From Burkholderiales bacterium (lineage in GTDB: Bacteria > Pseudomonadota > Gammaproteobacteria > Burkholderiales > Burkholderiaceae_C): 32,818 nucleotides of DNA. A program made the position numbers and the translations under genes. Below are positions 1 through 8,989 of this stretch, piece by piece (the stretch's first letter is position 1; every line of letters starts with the position of its first letter). Below the pieces are notes generated by a model, which was not told the origin of the DNA, searched no databases, and saw nothing but the letters and a program-made list of their open reading frames with translations. The stretch spans positions 1 to 32,818 of the forward strand of contig JAPLPO010000018.1 of assembly GCA_026400155.1 (NCBI GenBank), written 5' to 3'.

Positions 1-401
1 CTGCCAAAACCCAACACGCGGCCGCAAATGGCCTTCTCTTGCAAACTGGCGGTCAGAGACATGATGCCCCCCTGCGAAAATCCGACCAACGCAGTAGCCT
101 CATGGGTCACGCCAGAGCGCTGTTGCCACTGGCGAATGAGGTCTACGAAACTTGGCAGTGCTTCTCTCACTCGATGGGGTCTGTTTTCTTCGGTCACACC
201 TTGCAAGGGAAACCATTGCCAGCCAAACCCCGCTTCAGCGGGCTCTGGTGCCTGTACGCAAACCACACAAGCATTGGGAAATTCTTGGGCAAACCGCCTG
301 GCCAAGGGCTGCATGTCTTGCGCGTCTGCGCCATAGCCATGAAACAGCAAGAAAAGTTGCGCGGCTTGGGCGGGCGCTTGAAGGACGATGTCTTGAGTCA
401 T
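1..401 (-). CDS. ypfH: YpfH-like carboxylesterase/phospholipase-type serine esterase, 3' end cut by window
   Basis: The frame is open from an ATG at 401 down to base 1, so about 133 N-terminal residues are visible and the C-terminus lies outside the window. It is an alpha/beta-hydrolase of the phospholipase/carboxylesterase family. The oxyanion-loop stretch FLLFHGYGAD lies near residues 17-26, and the nucleophile elbow GFSQGG places the catalytic Ser at residue 109. The segment WFPLQGVTEENR and the elbow spacing closely resemble what I recall of E. coli YpfH, a cytosolic esterase acting on short acyl esters; its physiological substrate is not established. The catalytic Asp and His would lie beyond the window edge. 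It follows cysA on the same strand, but a terminator separates them, so it is probably its own transcript or read-through only. The family call is firm and the specific name is moderately sure. Confidence 0.82.
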   Translation of the reverse strand, partial: MTQDIVLQAPAQAAQLFLLFHGYGADAQDMQPLARRFAQEFPNACVVCVQAPEPAEAGFGWQWFPLQGVTEENRPHRVREALPSFVDLIRQWQQRSGVTHEATALVGFSQGGIMSLTASLQEKAICGRVLGFG

Positions 402-424
402 GCTGATATTTTGCCTTGGCAAAG

Positions 425-462
425 CAAAAAAAAGCCAGCACTTTTGAAATTCAGTGCCGGCT
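425..462 (-). terminator. Rho-independent terminator of the sulfate transport operon
   Basis: On the minus strand a 10-bp stem (AGCCGGCACT with AGTGCTGGCT, one G-T wobble, arms at 453-462 and 433-442) encloses a 10-nt loop. It is followed directly by a run of eight T residues. It sits about 22 bases after the cysA stop codon and before the esterase start, which is the expected place for the end of the cys operon. Confidence 0.85.
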
Positions 463-484
463 TGGCGGGCAGTGTTGACCGCGC

Positions 485-1570
485 TTAGCTCTCCACAAAG
501 ATGCGTGCTTTGCGAGGCGTGAGCACCAAGGTCTCGCCTTCTTTGTACTGCTGCTCGGCAAACAAAAGAGCTGACAGTTGCGCTTCGATCACGGTGTCTT
601 TGGCAAAGTCATGGTGATCGACGGGCTCAAACTCCAAGCGGGCAATAGGGCCTACCACAATGGCCCGCGTGAGCTTGGCTTTGATGCCCGCATCGCCAGG
701 GCTGTAGCGCTTCACTTCAATGTCATGAGGCCGCACATAGGCAAAGGCTTTGCTGTCTTGCACATGTTGATGCTCGGGACTGTTCAAGCTGACTGCGTTG
801 TCGCCACCAATGAGCATTTCACCTTCATGAGCACGGCCATGGAACAAATTGACATCGCCCAAAAAGCCATACACAAAGGGGCTGGCAGGGTGATCCCACA
901 CTTGTTGAGGTGAGCCAATTTGCTCCACACGACCGCTGTTCATGAGCACCACACGATCGGCCACTTCCAAGGCTTCTTCTTGATCGTGCGTGACAAAAAT
1001 ACTGGTGACATGCAAATCATCGTGCAAGCGGCGCAACCAACGGCGCAACTCTTTGCGCACTGTGGCATCGAGGGCTCCAAAGGGTTCATCGAGCAGCAGA
1101 ACTTTGGGCTCTACCGCCAAAGCACGGGCCAATGCAATACGCTGACGCTGCCCGCCAGAGAGTTGCGATGGGTAACGATCGGCCAGCCAATCGAGTTGTA
1201 CCAAGTTCAACAGGTCGTGAACCTTTTGTTTGATCACACTTTCTGAGGGGCGAATGTTGCGCGGCTTCATGCGCAGACCAAAGGCCACGTTTTCGAACAC
1301 GGTCATGTGGCGGAACAAGGCGTAGTGCTGAAACACAAAGCCCACTTGACGCTCGCGCACGTGCACGTGGGTGGTGTCTTCTCCGCTGAATGAAATGCTA
1401 CCGGCATCGGCAGTTTCCAAGCCTGCAATGATGCGAAGCAAAGTGGTTTTGCCGCAGCCCGAAGGACCCAGCAAGGCCACTAACTCGCCAGAATCAATAT
1501 CGAGGCTGACATCACGCAGTGCGTGGAAGTCGCCAAACTGTTTGTGGATGTTTCTAATTTCGATGCTCAT
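485..1570 (-). CDS. cysA: Sulfate/thiosulfate ABC transporter ATP-binding protein CysA
   Basis: This is the ATPase subunit that powers sulfate/thiosulfate import through the CysT-CysW channel at the inner membrane. At 361 aa it has the family length. Visible motifs are Walker [10 protein letters not shown] at residues 35-43, Q-loop QHYALF near 81, ABC signature LSGGQ at 137-141, Walker B with DE at 161-162 and the switch His in VTHDQEE near 195. The C-terminal roughly 120 residues form the regulatory TOBE-like extension typical of CysA. It is the last gene of the operon. Its ATG overlaps the cysW stop as ATGA, indicating translational coupling, and a terminator follows. MetNPQ-type or other CUT1-family ATPases would share the motifs, but the two permeases and the sulfate-binding protein upstream settle the assignment. 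Confidence 0.95.
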   Translation of the reverse strand: MSIEIRNIHKQFGDFHALRDVSLDIDSGELVALLGPSGCGKTTLLRIIAGLETADAGSISFSGEDTTHVHVRERQVGFVFQHYALFRHMTVFENVAFGLRMKPRNIRPSESVIKQKVHDLLNLVQLDWLADRYPSQLSGGQRQRIALARALAVEPKVLLLDEPFGALDATVRKELRRWLRRLHDDLHVTSIFVTHDQEEALEVADRVVLMNSGRVEQIGSPQQVWDHPASPFVYGFLGDVNLFHGRAHEGEMLIGGDNAVSLNSPEHQHVQDSKAFAYVRPHDIEVKRYSPGDAGIKAKLTRAIVVGPIARLEFEPVDHHDFAKDTVIEAQLSALLFAEQQYKEGETLVLTPRKARIFVES

Positions 1571-2484
1571 GATGCTGCTTTCAATGACAGATCCAAAGGC
1601 GTTGTCTTGATATTTTCGGGAGACAAAGCGCCAATGGCTTTCATCTCACGTTCGTGGCGCCACTCGGCCGCAGACTTGATGACCAGGGTGACCAGCGCCA
1701 GCAAAGCCAACAAAGATGCCACCGCAAAGGCGGCCACCGATTGATACTCGTTGTACAAAATTTCAACGTGCAAAGGCATGGTGTTGGTCTGCCCACGAAT
1801 ATGACCTGACACCACAGACACCGCACCAAACTCACCCATGGCACGTGCGTTGCACAAAATAACGCCGTAGATCAACCCCCACTTGATGTTGGGCAGCGTG
1901 ACATACCAAAATGTTTGCCAGCCTGTAGCACCCAACACAATAGCGGCCTGCTCTTCTTCGTTGCCCTGCGCTTGCATGAGTGGAATGAGCTCACGTGCAA
2001 TGAAGGGGAATGTGACAAACACCGTGGCCAACACAATGCCAGGCACAGCAAAGATTATTTTGATGTCGTGTTCTTGCAGCCAAGGACCGAACCAGCCCTG
2101 TGCGCCAAACATCAGCACATAAACCAAACCAGCCACCACGGGCGACACCGAGAAAGGCAAGTCCACCAAAGTGGTCAGTACCGATTTACCTCTAAATTCA
2201 TATTTGGCAATACACCAAGCTGCCGAAACTCCGAAAACCAAATTGAGTGGCACTGCAATAAGGGCTGTGATGAGCGTCAGGCGAATAGCAGACCAAGCAT
2301 CGGGTTCTTTGAGTGCTTCCCAATAGGCATCAAACCCTTTGCGCAATGCTTCTGCAAAAACTGCGGCCAGAGGCAACACCAAAAACAAAAACAAAAAGAT
2401 GAGCGTGATGCCAATGAGGGTGTAGCGTACCCAAGCGGCTTCTGTGGTGCCCGCTTCTGCACGGCGAATCATTTGAGAGCTCAT
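1567..2484 (-). CDS. cysW: Sulfate ABC transporter permease CysW
   Basis: This is one of the two inner-membrane permeases of the sulfate/thiosulfate importer. The 305-aa protein has about six hydrophobic segments, beginning with the one at residues 22-48. It carries the cytoplasmic EAA-type coupling loop [20 protein letters not shown] near residues 175-195, which contacts CysA. The segment [20 protein letters not shown] is the usual CysW conserved region after the coupling loop. The gene overlaps cysT upstream by four bases (ATGA) and cysA downstream by four bases, so the three genes are almost certainly co-transcribed and translationally coupled. Family and role are secure from order and motifs. 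Confidence 0.95.
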   Translation of the reverse strand: MSSQMIRRAEAGTTEAAWVRYTLIGITLIFLFLFLVLPLAAVFAEALRKGFDAYWEALKEPDAWSAIRLTLITALIAVPLNLVFGVSAAWCIAKYEFRGKSVLTTLVDLPFSVSPVVAGLVYVLMFGAQGWFGPWLQEHDIKIIFAVPGIVLATVFVTFPFIARELIPLMQAQGNEEEQAAIVLGATGWQTFWYVTLPNIKWGLIYGVILCNARAMGEFGAVSVVSGHIRGQTNTMPLHVEILYNEYQSVAAFAVASLLALLALVTLVIKSAAEWRHEREMKAIGALSPENIKTTPLDLSLKAAS

Positions 2485-3347
2485 ACAGGCGCTCCCGAGT
2501 GACGGCGCTGCCAGGCTTGCAAGCCATTGATGATCAAGAGCAAGATAAACGAGGCGACTAGCATGACAGTGGCCACCGCTGTGGCGCCCGCATAGTCGTA
2601 TTGCTCTAACTTGCCAATGATGATGAGAGGTGTGATTTCAGAAATCATGGGCATGTTGCCAGCAATGAAAATGACCGAGCCATACTCGCCCACACCACGC
2701 GCGAAGGCCATGGCAAAACCTGTGAGCAAGGCAGGCGCAATCGATGGGAATATGACCTTACTAAACGTTTGCCAACGCGAGGCACCCAAGCAAGTTGCGG
2801 CCTCTTCCAATTCTTTTTCAGCATCTTCAAGCACCGGCTGGACTGTGCGCACCACGAAGGGCAAGCCGATGAAGATGAGGGCAATCACAATGCCGTTGGG
2901 ATTGAAGGCCAGTTGAATGCCGAGAGGCTCAAGGTATTGGCCTACCCAGCCATTGCCTGCCAGCAACGCAGTGAGAGAAATGCCCGCCACTGCGGTGGGC
3001 AATGCAAATGGCAAGTCGACCAATGCATCGACCACCTTCTTGCCAAAGAACTGATAGCGCACCAACACCCAAGCTACCAACAATCCAAACACCACGTTGA
3101 CCAATGCAGCAATCAGGGACGCACCAAAAGTGAGGCGATAAGACGCCATCACGCGGGGGCCTGTGACAGCTGACCAAAACTGATCCCACGTGAGCGTGAA
3201 CGTTTTGAACACCAGTGCTGACAATGGTATGAGCACAATCAGGCTGAGGTACATCAAGGTGTACCCCAAGGTGATGTTGAAACCGGGTAAAACCCGGGCG
3301 GGCGCTCTGCGTTTGGCAGGCGCCGCCGCAGCGGAACTAGACAGCAT
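2481..3347 (-). CDS. cysT: Sulfate ABC transporter permease CysT (CysU)
   Basis: This is the second permease of the sulfate/thiosulfate importer, 288 aa. It has a first membrane segment near residues 27-50 and a coupling loop [20 protein letters not shown] near residues 180-200. The stretch [19 protein letters not shown] is typical of CysT. The N-terminus carries an Ala/Arg-rich extension of about 20 residues before the first helix, which is common in this order of bacteria. It starts only three bases after the stop of the binding-protein gene and overlaps cysW by ATGA, so the four genes form one operon. CysT works as a heterodimer with CysW. Confidence 0.95.
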   Translation of the reverse strand: MLSSSAAAAPAKRRAPARVLPGFNITLGYTLMYLSLIVLIPLSALVFKTFTLTWDQFWSAVTGPRVMASYRLTFGASLIAALVNVVFGLLVAWVLVRYQFFGKKVVDALVDLPFALPTAVAGISLTALLAGNGWVGQYLEPLGIQLAFNPNGIVIALIFIGLPFVVRTVQPVLEDAEKELEEAATCLGASRWQTFSKVIFPSIAPALLTGFAMAFARGVGEYGSVIFIAGNMPMISEITPLIIIGKLEQYDYAGATAVATVMLVASFILLLIINGLQAWQRRHSGAPV

Positions 3348-3350
3348 GGA

Positions 3351-4343
3351 TTACTTCACGGTGTACAGCTTGTCGAAATTGCCACCATCGTTGAAGTGCA
3401 CTTTTTGTGCTTCAGCGAAAGAGCCAAATACCTCGTTCACGGTAAACAGCTGCAAAGGCTTGAAGGTCTTGCTGTATTTTTTCAAGATGGCTGGATTGCT
3501 AGGGCGCAAGGCGTGCTTTGCTGCAATCTCTTGCGCTTCATCGGAGTAGAGATAATTCAAATACGCCTTGGCCAAATCGCCAGTGCCTTTTTTGGCCACT
3601 GTGCGTTCAACAACTGCTACAGGGTTTTCGGCCACGATACTGATAGAAGGGTGAATGGCATCGACCTTGCCGGCACCAAATTCGCTGTCGACAGAAATCA
3701 CCTCGGACTCAAACGTGACCAGCACATCGCCAATGTTACGTTGCAAGAAGATGGTGGTGGCATCGCGGCCACCCTTGGCCAACACAGGCACGTTTTTGTA
3801 GAGCTTGGCTACGAAGGCTGCCGCATCGGCTTCGCTGCCACCCTTTTTCCGGACATAGCCCCATGCGGCCAAATAGGCCATGCGACCATTGCCACCGGTT
3901 TTGGGGTTGACCACAATCACTTGAATACCTGGCTTGATCAGGTCGTCCCAGTCTTTGATGTTTTTGGGGTTGCCATTGCGCGTTAAAAATAGCATGGTGG
4001 AGCTGGTGGGCGATGCGCTGTGTGGAAAACGTTTGCTCCAATCGGCTGCCACAATGCCTTTGCTGGCTAAAAAGTCGATGTCGGTGGTGGTGTTCATGGT
4101 GACCACGTCGGCATCCAAGCCGTCGTTCACGGCTCGCGCTTGTGCGCTAGAACCGCCATGGGCCTGGTCAATCTTGATGTCTTTGCCAGTGGTCTTTTTG
4201 TAGTTGGCTGCAAAGGCGGCGTTGTATTCTTTGTAAAACTCGCGGGCCACGTCGTAAGAGGCATTGAGCAAGGTTTGGGCTGATACGTTGAGGCCAGATA
4301 CGGCCAGCAAGGTGGCTGCAGCGATTGATTTGATTTTGTTCAT
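3351..4343 (-). CDS. sbp: Sulfate ABC transporter periplasmic binding protein (Sbp/CysP family)
   Basis: This periplasmic receptor delivers sulfate or thiosulfate to CysTW. I place the start at the ATG at 4343 (330 aa), because the peptide then opens MNKIKSIAAATLLAVSGLNV with a normal signal peptide cut after SAQ. The upstream in-frame extension is not signal-like. Conserved family stretches include LLNASYDVAREFYKEYN, a QAHGGSSAQ region, GNPKNIKDWDDLIKPG and NPKTGGNGRMAYLAAWGY. The phosphate-loop-like sulfate-binding segment reads KTGGNGR where Sbp/CysP proteins usually have K-S/T-S-G-x-A-R, so a serine ligand position is glycine here. It is the first gene of the operon, with a candidate promoter 75-100 bases upstream. 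Sequence features are mixed between Sbp and CysP, so the symbol is approximate. Confidence 0.9.
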   Translation of the reverse strand: MNKIKSIAAATLLAVSGLNVSAQTLLNASYDVAREFYKEYNAAFAANYKKTTGKDIKIDQAHGGSSAQARAVNDGLDADVVTMNTTTDIDFLASKGIVAADWSKRFPHSASPTSSTMLFLTRNGNPKNIKDWDDLIKPGIQVIVVNPKTGGNGRMAYLAAWGYVRKKGGSEADAAAFVAKLYKNVPVLAKGGRDATTIFLQRNIGDVLVTFESEVISVDSEFGAGKVDAIHPSISIVAENPVAVVERTVAKKGTGDLAKAYLNYLYSDEAQEIAAKHALRPSNPAILKKYSKTFKPLQLFTVNEVFGSFAEAQKVHFNDGGNFDKLYTVK

Positions 4344-4417
4344 GATGCGTCTCAAAAGAGTAAGGACGCGATTGTCGGACCCCCTCTTCAAAACTCAAAC
4401 GAATCATTTGTTGTTTG

Positions 4418-4445
4418 TTTATACGAATAATGCATATAAATTCAA
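4418..4445 (-). promoter_or_regulatory. Candidate sigma70-type promoter of the sulfate operon
   Basis: Reading the minus strand, TTGAAT (4445-4440) and TATAAA (4423-4418) are separated by exactly 16 bases. They lie in an AT-rich stretch upstream of the binding-protein gene. Transcription would begin near 4410, giving a leader of about 65-70 bases. Sulfate operons in proteobacteria are usually activated by the LysR-type regulator CysB; no CysB gene is in the window and its loose binding site cannot be called by eye. Confidence 0.5.
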
Positions 4446-4489
4446 AAGGCTAAGCCAATGTATGCCTCATCTCCAATAAAGCGACATAT

Positions 4490-4512
4490 GATGCATACCA
4501 TTGGTATGTATC
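4490..4512 (+). promoter_or_regulatory. Inverted repeat, likely VapBC autoregulatory operator
   Basis: The arms GATGCATACC (4490-4499) and GGTATGTATC (4503-4512) form an inverted repeat with a 3-base centre and one mismatch, ending 25 bases before the vapB ATG. AbrB-type VapB antitoxins, with VapC as co-repressor, typically bind such palindromes over their own promoter. A clear Shine-Dalgarno GGAG follows at 4529-4532. Confidence 0.55.
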
Positions 4513-4537
4513 AAATTAACACTGAATTGGAGTCAAC

Positions 4538-4771
4538 ATGGACAGAGCCAAAATATTTCAAACGGGTCGCAGTCAGGCTGTTCGCCTCCCAAAGGAATAC
4601 CGATTCAACGCCAAAGAAGTCGTGATCAAACGTGTGGGTGAAGGTGTTTTGTTGATGCCGATCGAAGATCCCTGGGTCACGATTGAAGCAGCACTGAACG
4701 CTTTCGAATCAGGCTTCAAAATTGAGCGACAACAGCCCGAACATCAAATTCGCCCTGAGGTTTCATTGTGA
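4538..4771 (+). CDS. vapB: Type II antitoxin VapB (AbrB/SpoVT family)
   Basis: This 77-aa antitoxin neutralises the VapC ribonuclease and represses the operon. Residues 4-45 (AKIFQTGRSQAVRLPKEYRF and the following VVIKRVGEGVLLMP) match the swapped-hairpin AbrB/SpoVT DNA-binding fold. The C-terminal 30 residues should wrap the toxin. It has a good GGAG ribosome site five bases before the ATG and a palindromic operator just upstream. Its stop overlaps the GTG start of vapC (GTGA), the usual coupling that keeps antitoxin in excess. The pair sits between the divergently read sulfate operon and the convergent modBC genes, a small insertion-like unit between two anion transporter loci. Confidence 0.92.
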   Translation: MDRAKIFQTGRSQAVRLPKEYRFNAKEVVIKRVGEGVLLMPIEDPWVTIEAALNAFESGFKIERQQPEHQIRPEVSL

Positions 4772-5169
4772 TTTTGCTAGACACAAACACGTGTATCTAC
4801 ATCATCAACAATCGACCCCCTAACGTGCTCGAAAGATTTCGCAAGTACAAAGCCGGCGAAGTCGGTATTAGCAGCATTGCCGCTTCCGAATTAGCTTATG
4901 GCGTCGCCAAATCCGGGTCTGTCAAGAATCGAAAAGCTCTAGACATGTTTTTGGCGCCAATGCAGATACTTCCATTCGATAGCCAGTGCCTCTGGTTTTA
5001 CGCAGATCTAAGGGCTTCATTAGAAAAACAAGGCCTGTCAATTGGCCCAATGGACACCTTGATTGCAGCGCAAGCACTCAGCATTGACGGCACACTGGTA
5101 ACCAACAACATCAATGAATTTGTGCGCGTGCCAAAACTCAAACTCGAAAACTGGTTTGAGTCACTGTAA
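4768..5169 (+). CDS. vapC: Type II toxin VapC, PIN-domain ribonuclease
   Basis: This 133-aa PIN-domain endoribonuclease acts in the cytoplasm; VapC enzymes of this type usually cleave tRNAs or rRNA. The acidic metal-binding residues are visible: D5 in LLDTN, E41 in SELAYG, D96 in GPMDTLIAAQA, and the N113/E117 region in TNNINEF. Length and motif spacing are those of an intact enzyme, so the toxin is probably active. It starts with GTG overlapping the vapB stop codon. Its stop is only nine bases from the stop of the convergent modC gene, leaving no room for a terminator. The RNA target cannot be read from the sequence. Confidence 0.93.
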   Translation: MILLDTNTCIYIINNRPPNVLERFRKYKAGEVGISSIAASELAYGVAKSGSVKNRKALDMFLAPMQILPFDSQCLWFYADLRASLEKQGLSIGPMDTLIAAQALSIDGTLVTNNINEFVRVPKLKLENWFESL

Positions 5170-5178
5170 TCAGCCTGC

Positions 5179-6276
5179 TCAAGCCACTAAGGCCACAGAC
5201 TGCACTTGCGCCCACACCGGTTGGCCAATCTGCAGGGCTAGTTCCTCCGCCGCCCGCTTTGTGATGCGGGCTAACACCTCTTCATCGCCGCACTTCAAAA
5301 CGACCATGACTTGAGAAGGATGTGCATCGGGCGTGATGCTTTGAATGCTGCCGCGCAGTTGGTTTTGAATGCTGGTGTTTTGCGGCTCAGACGTGGCCAA
5401 ACTCACGTCACGCGCCAAGATGCGAATGCGCACAGCTTTGCCAACAGGCAACCCAGTATCGCGCATCCAAATGCTACCGCCTACAAAGTCTACGCGTGAC
5501 AAATGCCACCGACCATCAATTTCGCCGATGCGGCCTTCGATCAAAGCACCTGCATCTTCACCCACCACCACAGGATTGACCACTTGCGTGAGGACGGCGC
5601 TCACAGGCCCTTGCGCTTTGACTTGCCCTTGGTCTAACACCACCAAGTGATCTGCCAAGCGAGTGACCTCTTCTGCAGAATGCGTGACATACAGCATGGG
5701 CATTTTGAGTTCGTCCCGCAACTTGGACAGCCAGGGGAAAATTTCTTGTCTCCGCGCTGCATCGAGTGATGCCAAGGGCTCATCCATCAACAGTAATTGC
5801 GGTTGCATGGCAATGGCCCTGGCTATGGCCACGCGTTGGCGTTCACCACCTGACAGTTCGGTGGGCATTCGTTGCAGCAAGCTGCCAATACCCAAGAGCT
5901 CAATGGAAGCTTGCAATGCTTTGGCGGCATCTGACTGCGCGCTGCCAGCCGACTTCAATGCCCGCTTCAAACCATAATTCAGGTTATTCGTCACGCTGAG
6001 ATGCGGCAACAAGCTTGATTCTTGAAACACATAACCCAGAGGTCGCTGCCACGTAGGCAGATAAACACCTTGCTGGGTGTCTTGCCAAATGTGCTCGCCA
6101 ATTTGAATGCGCCCTTGTTGGTTTTTTTCTAAACCAGCCACCGCGCGCAGCAATGTTGTTTTGCCCGATCCAGAGGGGCCAAAAATAGCGGTAATGCCTT
6201 GCCCGGGCAATTGCAGATCCAGATTCAACTTGAAGGCTGAACGGTGAATCTTGACCTGCAAATGAATGGCTCTCAT
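5179..6276 (-). CDS. modC: Molybdate ABC transporter ATP-binding protein ModC
   Basis: This is the ATPase subunit of the molybdate (possibly tungstate) importer. The 365-aa protein has Walker [10 protein letters not shown] at residues 33-41, signature LSGGERQ, Walker [13 protein letters not shown] and the switch region YVTHSAEEV. Its C-terminal part, from about residue 290, is the mop/TOBE oxyanion-binding domain that marks ModC. The ATG overlaps the modB stop by four bases. No modA is present beside it, although modA-modB-modC is the usual order. Molybdate uptake fits the molybdenum hydroxylase encoded about 10 kb to the right and the general need for molybdopterin cofactor. Confidence 0.93.
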   Translation of the reverse strand: MRAIHLQVKIHRSAFKLNLDLQLPGQGITAIFGPSGSGKTTLLRAVAGLEKNQQGRIQIGEHIWQDTQQGVYLPTWQRPLGYVFQESSLLPHLSVTNNLNYGLKRALKSAGSAQSDAAKALQASIELLGIGSLLQRMPTELSGGERQRVAIARAIAMQPQLLLMDEPLASLDAARRQEIFPWLSKLRDELKMPMLYVTHSAEEVTRLADHLVVLDQGQVKAQGPVSAVLTQVVNPVVVGEDAGALIEGRIGEIDGRWHLSRVDFVGGSIWMRDTGLPVGKAVRIRILARDVSLATSEPQNTSIQNQLRGSIQSITPDAHPSQVMVVLKCGDEEVLARITKRAAEELALQIGQPVWAQVQSVALVA

Positions 6277-6953
6277 GCCACATGCCTTTGCCGACGGTTC
6301 ATCAAGGCCAAGGCCAATAGCACTACAAAAGAAAAGACCAACATACCTGCCGCCAAAACATGCGCTTGAGCATATTCCATGGCTTCAACATGGCCATAAA
6401 TTTCAGTGGACACCACACTTGTCTTGCCAGGAATATTGCCACCGATCATGAGCACCACCCCAAACTCGCCCACAGTATGAGCAAAGGTCAAAATGGCCGC
6501 CGTCACCATGCCAGGCTTGGCCAAAGGCAATGCCACAGAAAAGAAGGCATCCAGTGGGCTGGCTCGCAACGTAGCCGCCACTTCCATGGGCCTTGGACCC
6601 ATGGCATCGAAAGCGTGCTGCAAGGGCTGGACTGCAAAGGGCAAGGAAAACAAAATGGAGCCAATCAACAAGCCGGTGAATGTGAAAGACAACACCCCCC
6701 ATCCCATGGCTTGCGTGAATTGACCCAGCGGACCTTGCGGCCCCATCACAACCAGCAAATAGAAACCTAAAACCGAAGGTGGCAACACCAAAGGCAAGGT
6801 CACCAACGCATGGATGGGTGCGCGCCACGCAGACTGCGTTTGCGACAACCACCAGGCCAATGGCGTGGCCAAGATCAACAAGATCAGGGTGGTTGAAGTG
6901 GCCAAAGCCACGGTCAATTGAATGGCTTGCCAAGAATCAGGCGTCAAAATCAT
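6273..6953 (-). CDS. modB: Molybdate ABC transporter permease ModB
   Basis: This is the inner-membrane permease of the molybdate importer, 226 aa from the chosen ATG at 6953 ([15 protein letters not shown]), which is the usual ModB beginning. The frame stays open further upstream from a GTG, but that extension is not family-like. It has about five hydrophobic segments, the first at residues 11-35. The coupling loop [20 protein letters not shown] is followed by [20 protein letters not shown], both diagnostic. It overlaps modC by ATGA. The 108-base gap to the divergent kynB gene must hold its promoter. No modA or modE lies nearby, so the binding protein must be encoded elsewhere. Confidence 0.92.
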   Translation of the reverse strand: MILTPDSWQAIQLTVALATSTTLILLILATPLAWWLSQTQSAWRAPIHALVTLPLVLPPSVLGFYLLVVMGPQGPLGQFTQAMGWGVLSFTFTGLLIGSILFSLPFAVQPLQHAFDAMGPRPMEVAATLRASPLDAFFSVALPLAKPGMVTAAILTFAHTVGEFGVVLMIGGNIPGKTSVVSTEIYGHVEAMEYAQAHVLAAGMLVFSFVVLLALALMNRRQRHVA

Positions 6954-7040
6954 GATTGCAAGTTTACGACGAACGCCTTTTGGCGTCTGAAGTGAGAAAT
7001 TTGTGTAACTGTTGGATATTACCGACACCACACTTTCGTC

Positions 7041-7050
7041 ATAGCGCTAT
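7041..7050. promoter_or_regulatory. Perfect 10-bp palindrome ahead of kynB
   Basis: ATAGCGCTAT is a perfect palindrome 11 bases before the kynB ATG, in the 108-base divergent gap between modB and kynB. It may be an operator, or may affect the leader of kynB, which has no clear Shine-Dalgarno sequence. It does not resemble the ModE consensus as I know it. Short palindromes occur by chance, so this is tentative. Confidence 0.25.
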
Positions 7051-7061
7051 CTTTGCGCCTC

Positions 7062-7688
7062 ATGAAAAAAATTTGGGACATTTCCCCACCCATTGACGCC
7101 AGCAGCCCCGTTTTTCCGGGCGATACGGCTTTCCAATTGAATTGGTCAGCGCAAATTTCCGAACAATGCCCCGTCAATGTGAGCGCCATCACCCTGTCGC
7201 CTCACGTAGGCTCGCACGCCGATGCGCCTTTGCACTACGACCCTGCGGGCATGGCTATCGGTCACGTTGATTTACAAACTTTCATTGGCCCTTGTCGAGT
7301 GATTCATGCCATTGGCGTTGGTCACCTCATCACCATGCAGCATTTGGCGCATCAATTGCAAAACTTGCCAGAGCGGATTTTGGTGAGAACGTATGAATCC
7401 ATCCCATTAGATAAATTCGACACCGAACTCACTGCCTTTGCACCCGAAACTCTAATAGCCCTAGCAGACCTTGGCGTGAAGCTGATCGGTATCGACAGCG
7501 CCAGTATCGATCCAGCCGATAGCAAAACCTTAGACAGCCATCAGGTCATCCGTCAACGCAATATGCGCGTGCTAGAAAACCTGCAACTTGATCACATCCA
7601 TGAAGGCGATTACGAGCTGATCGCCCTGCCCCTCAAACTCATGAGCGCGGACGCCAGTCCTGTGCGCGCCATTCTCCGAGAACTTTGA
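7062..7688 (+). CDS. kynB: Kynurenine formamidase KynB (arylformamidase)
   Basis: KynB hydrolyses N-formyl-L-kynurenine to L-kynurenine and formate, the second step of tryptophan degradation. The 208-aa protein starts at ATG 7062 (MKKIWDISPPID); a TTG nine bases upstream is possible but less likely. The metal-binding motif SPHVGSHADAPLHY places the zinc/manganese ligands at H48, H52 and D54, with a further acidic/His set in the C-terminal half. LLRTY-like and GVKLIGIDSASIDPADSKT segments match the bacterial cyclase-fold formamidase family over its full length. It is the first gene of the kyn operon. Its stop overlaps the region just before kynU, with the kynU ATG only two bases downstream. 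Confidence 0.95.
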   Translation: MKKIWDISPPIDASSPVFPGDTAFQLNWSAQISEQCPVNVSAITLSPHVGSHADAPLHYDPAGMAIGHVDLQTFIGPCRVIHAIGVGHLITMQHLAHQLQNLPERILVRTYESIPLDKFDTELTAFAPETLIALADLGVKLIGIDSASIDPADSKTLDSHQVIRQRNMRVLENLQLDHIHEGDYELIALPLKLMSADASPVRAILREL

Positions 7689-7690
7689 AC

Positions 7691-8971
7691 ATGACACCCA
7701 AAACCCTTTCAGACTGCCAAGTGCTTGACCAACAAGACCCCTTGCGCTCCCTGCGCGATTTATTTCAATTGCCAGAAGGTGTGATTTATCTGGATGGCAA
7801 TTCTTTGGGTGTGTTGCCTAAGGCAACACCTTATCGCGTTGCACAAGCAGTGGCCCAAGAATGGGGCAAAGACTTGATCAAAAGCTGGAACACAGCAGGA
7901 TGGTTTCAAATGCCCCTCAAAGTTGGCAACAAAATTGCTCGACTCATTGGCGCCAAGGACAACGAAGTCGTGGCAGCCGACAGCACGTCCATCAACTTGT
8001 TCAAAGTGCTCAGCGCAGCATTATCGATAGCCAAGGCAGATCATCCTGAGAAAAACATCATTTTGAGTGAGCGCACCAACTTCCCGACAGACCTCTACAT
8101 TGCAGAGGCTTTGTGCAAAGAGCGTGGCTATCAACTCAAATTGGTAGAAGCTGAAGAACTTCTAACTGCCCTTCAAAAAGATGTGGCCGTGTTGATGCTG
8201 ACGCATGTGAACTACCGAACGGGCGCCATGCTGAACATGAAAGACATGACTGCCGCAGCCCATGCAGTAGGCGCGTTGACCATCTGGGATTTGGCACACA
8301 GCGCAGGCGCGGTACCGCTTGACTTGAATGGCGCCAGTGCAGACTTCGCTGTAGGTTGCGGCTACAAATACCTCAACGGTGGCCCTGGCGCACCCGCATT
8401 TGTTTGGGTCAACCCCAAACACACCGATCGCTTTTGGCAACCGCTCACAGGCTGGTGGGGCCATGCGGCGCCATTTGAATTCACACCCGATTACCAACCC
8501 GCAACAGGCATTACCCGCTACCAATGCGGCACTCAACCGATCCTCAGCTTGACGGCTCTAGACTCTGGCTTAGATGCATTTTTGGAAGCCGAAAAGCTGG
8601 GCGGCATGACAGCTTTGCGACAAAAATCGCTGGCGCTGACAAGCCTCTTTATGCAACTGGTCAAAACCCAATTGGCAGGGCATGGCTTTGGCATAGCCAC
8701 CCCAGAACAGGAAGAATTACGTGGCTCGCAAGTAAGCCTCACCAGAACCGAAGGCGCTTACGCCATAGTTCAAGCCCTCATAGCCCGCGGCGTGATTGGC
8801 GACTTTAGAGCGGGCGATGGCAAGCAACATCCCGACATTTTGCGATTTGGCCTCACACCTTTGTACTTGGGTTATGCCGATGTGTGGCATGCCGTGCGTC
8901 ATCTGAAAGAAGTGATGGACAGCCAAGAATGGCAGCAAGCGCGCTTTTCGCAAAAGCAAGCAGTGACCTGA
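7691..8971 (+). CDS. kynU: Kynureninase KynU
   Basis: This PLP enzyme cleaves L-kynurenine to anthranilate and L-alanine. The protein is 426 aa from ATG 7691 (MTPKTLSDC); an in-frame TTG overlapping the kynB stop is less convincing. Diagnostic stretches are YLDGNSLGVLPK near the N-terminus, the aspartate in TIWDLAHSAGAVPLDL near residue 200, and FAVGCGYKYLNGGPGAP with the probable Schiff-base lysine K226. A C-terminal RFGLTPLYLGYADVWHAV segment completes the fold-type I architecture. It lies in a three-gene operon between kynB and kynA. Because no anthranilate dioxygenase or CoA ligase is in view, the fate of anthranilate (catabolism or recycling to tryptophan) is open. Confidence 0.96.
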   Translation: MTPKTLSDCQVLDQQDPLRSLRDLFQLPEGVIYLDGNSLGVLPKATPYRVAQAVAQEWGKDLIKSWNTAGWFQMPLKVGNKIARLIGAKDNEVVAADSTSINLFKVLSAALSIAKADHPEKNIILSERTNFPTDLYIAEALCKERGYQLKLVEAEELLTALQKDVAVLMLTHVNYRTGAMLNMKDMTAAAHAVGALTIWDLAHSAGAVPLDLNGASADFAVGCGYKYLNGGPGAPAFVWVNPKHTDRFWQPLTGWWGHAAPFEFTPDYQPATGITRYQCGTQPILSLTALDSGLDAFLEAEKLGGMTALRQKSLALTSLFMQLVKTQLAGHGFGIATPEQEELRGSQVSLTRTEGAYAIVQALIARGVIGDFRAGDGKQHPDILRFGLTPLYLGYADVWHAVRHLKEVMDSQEWQQARFSQKQAVT

Positions 8972-8989
8972 ACGCAGAAAGAAGCAAAT

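Noticed and set aside
1915-2502. Long plus-strand frame of 195 codons opposite cysW
   Set aside because: It is His/Gln/Cys-rich, lacks any recognisable motif and lies wholly antisense to a well-supported permease gene.
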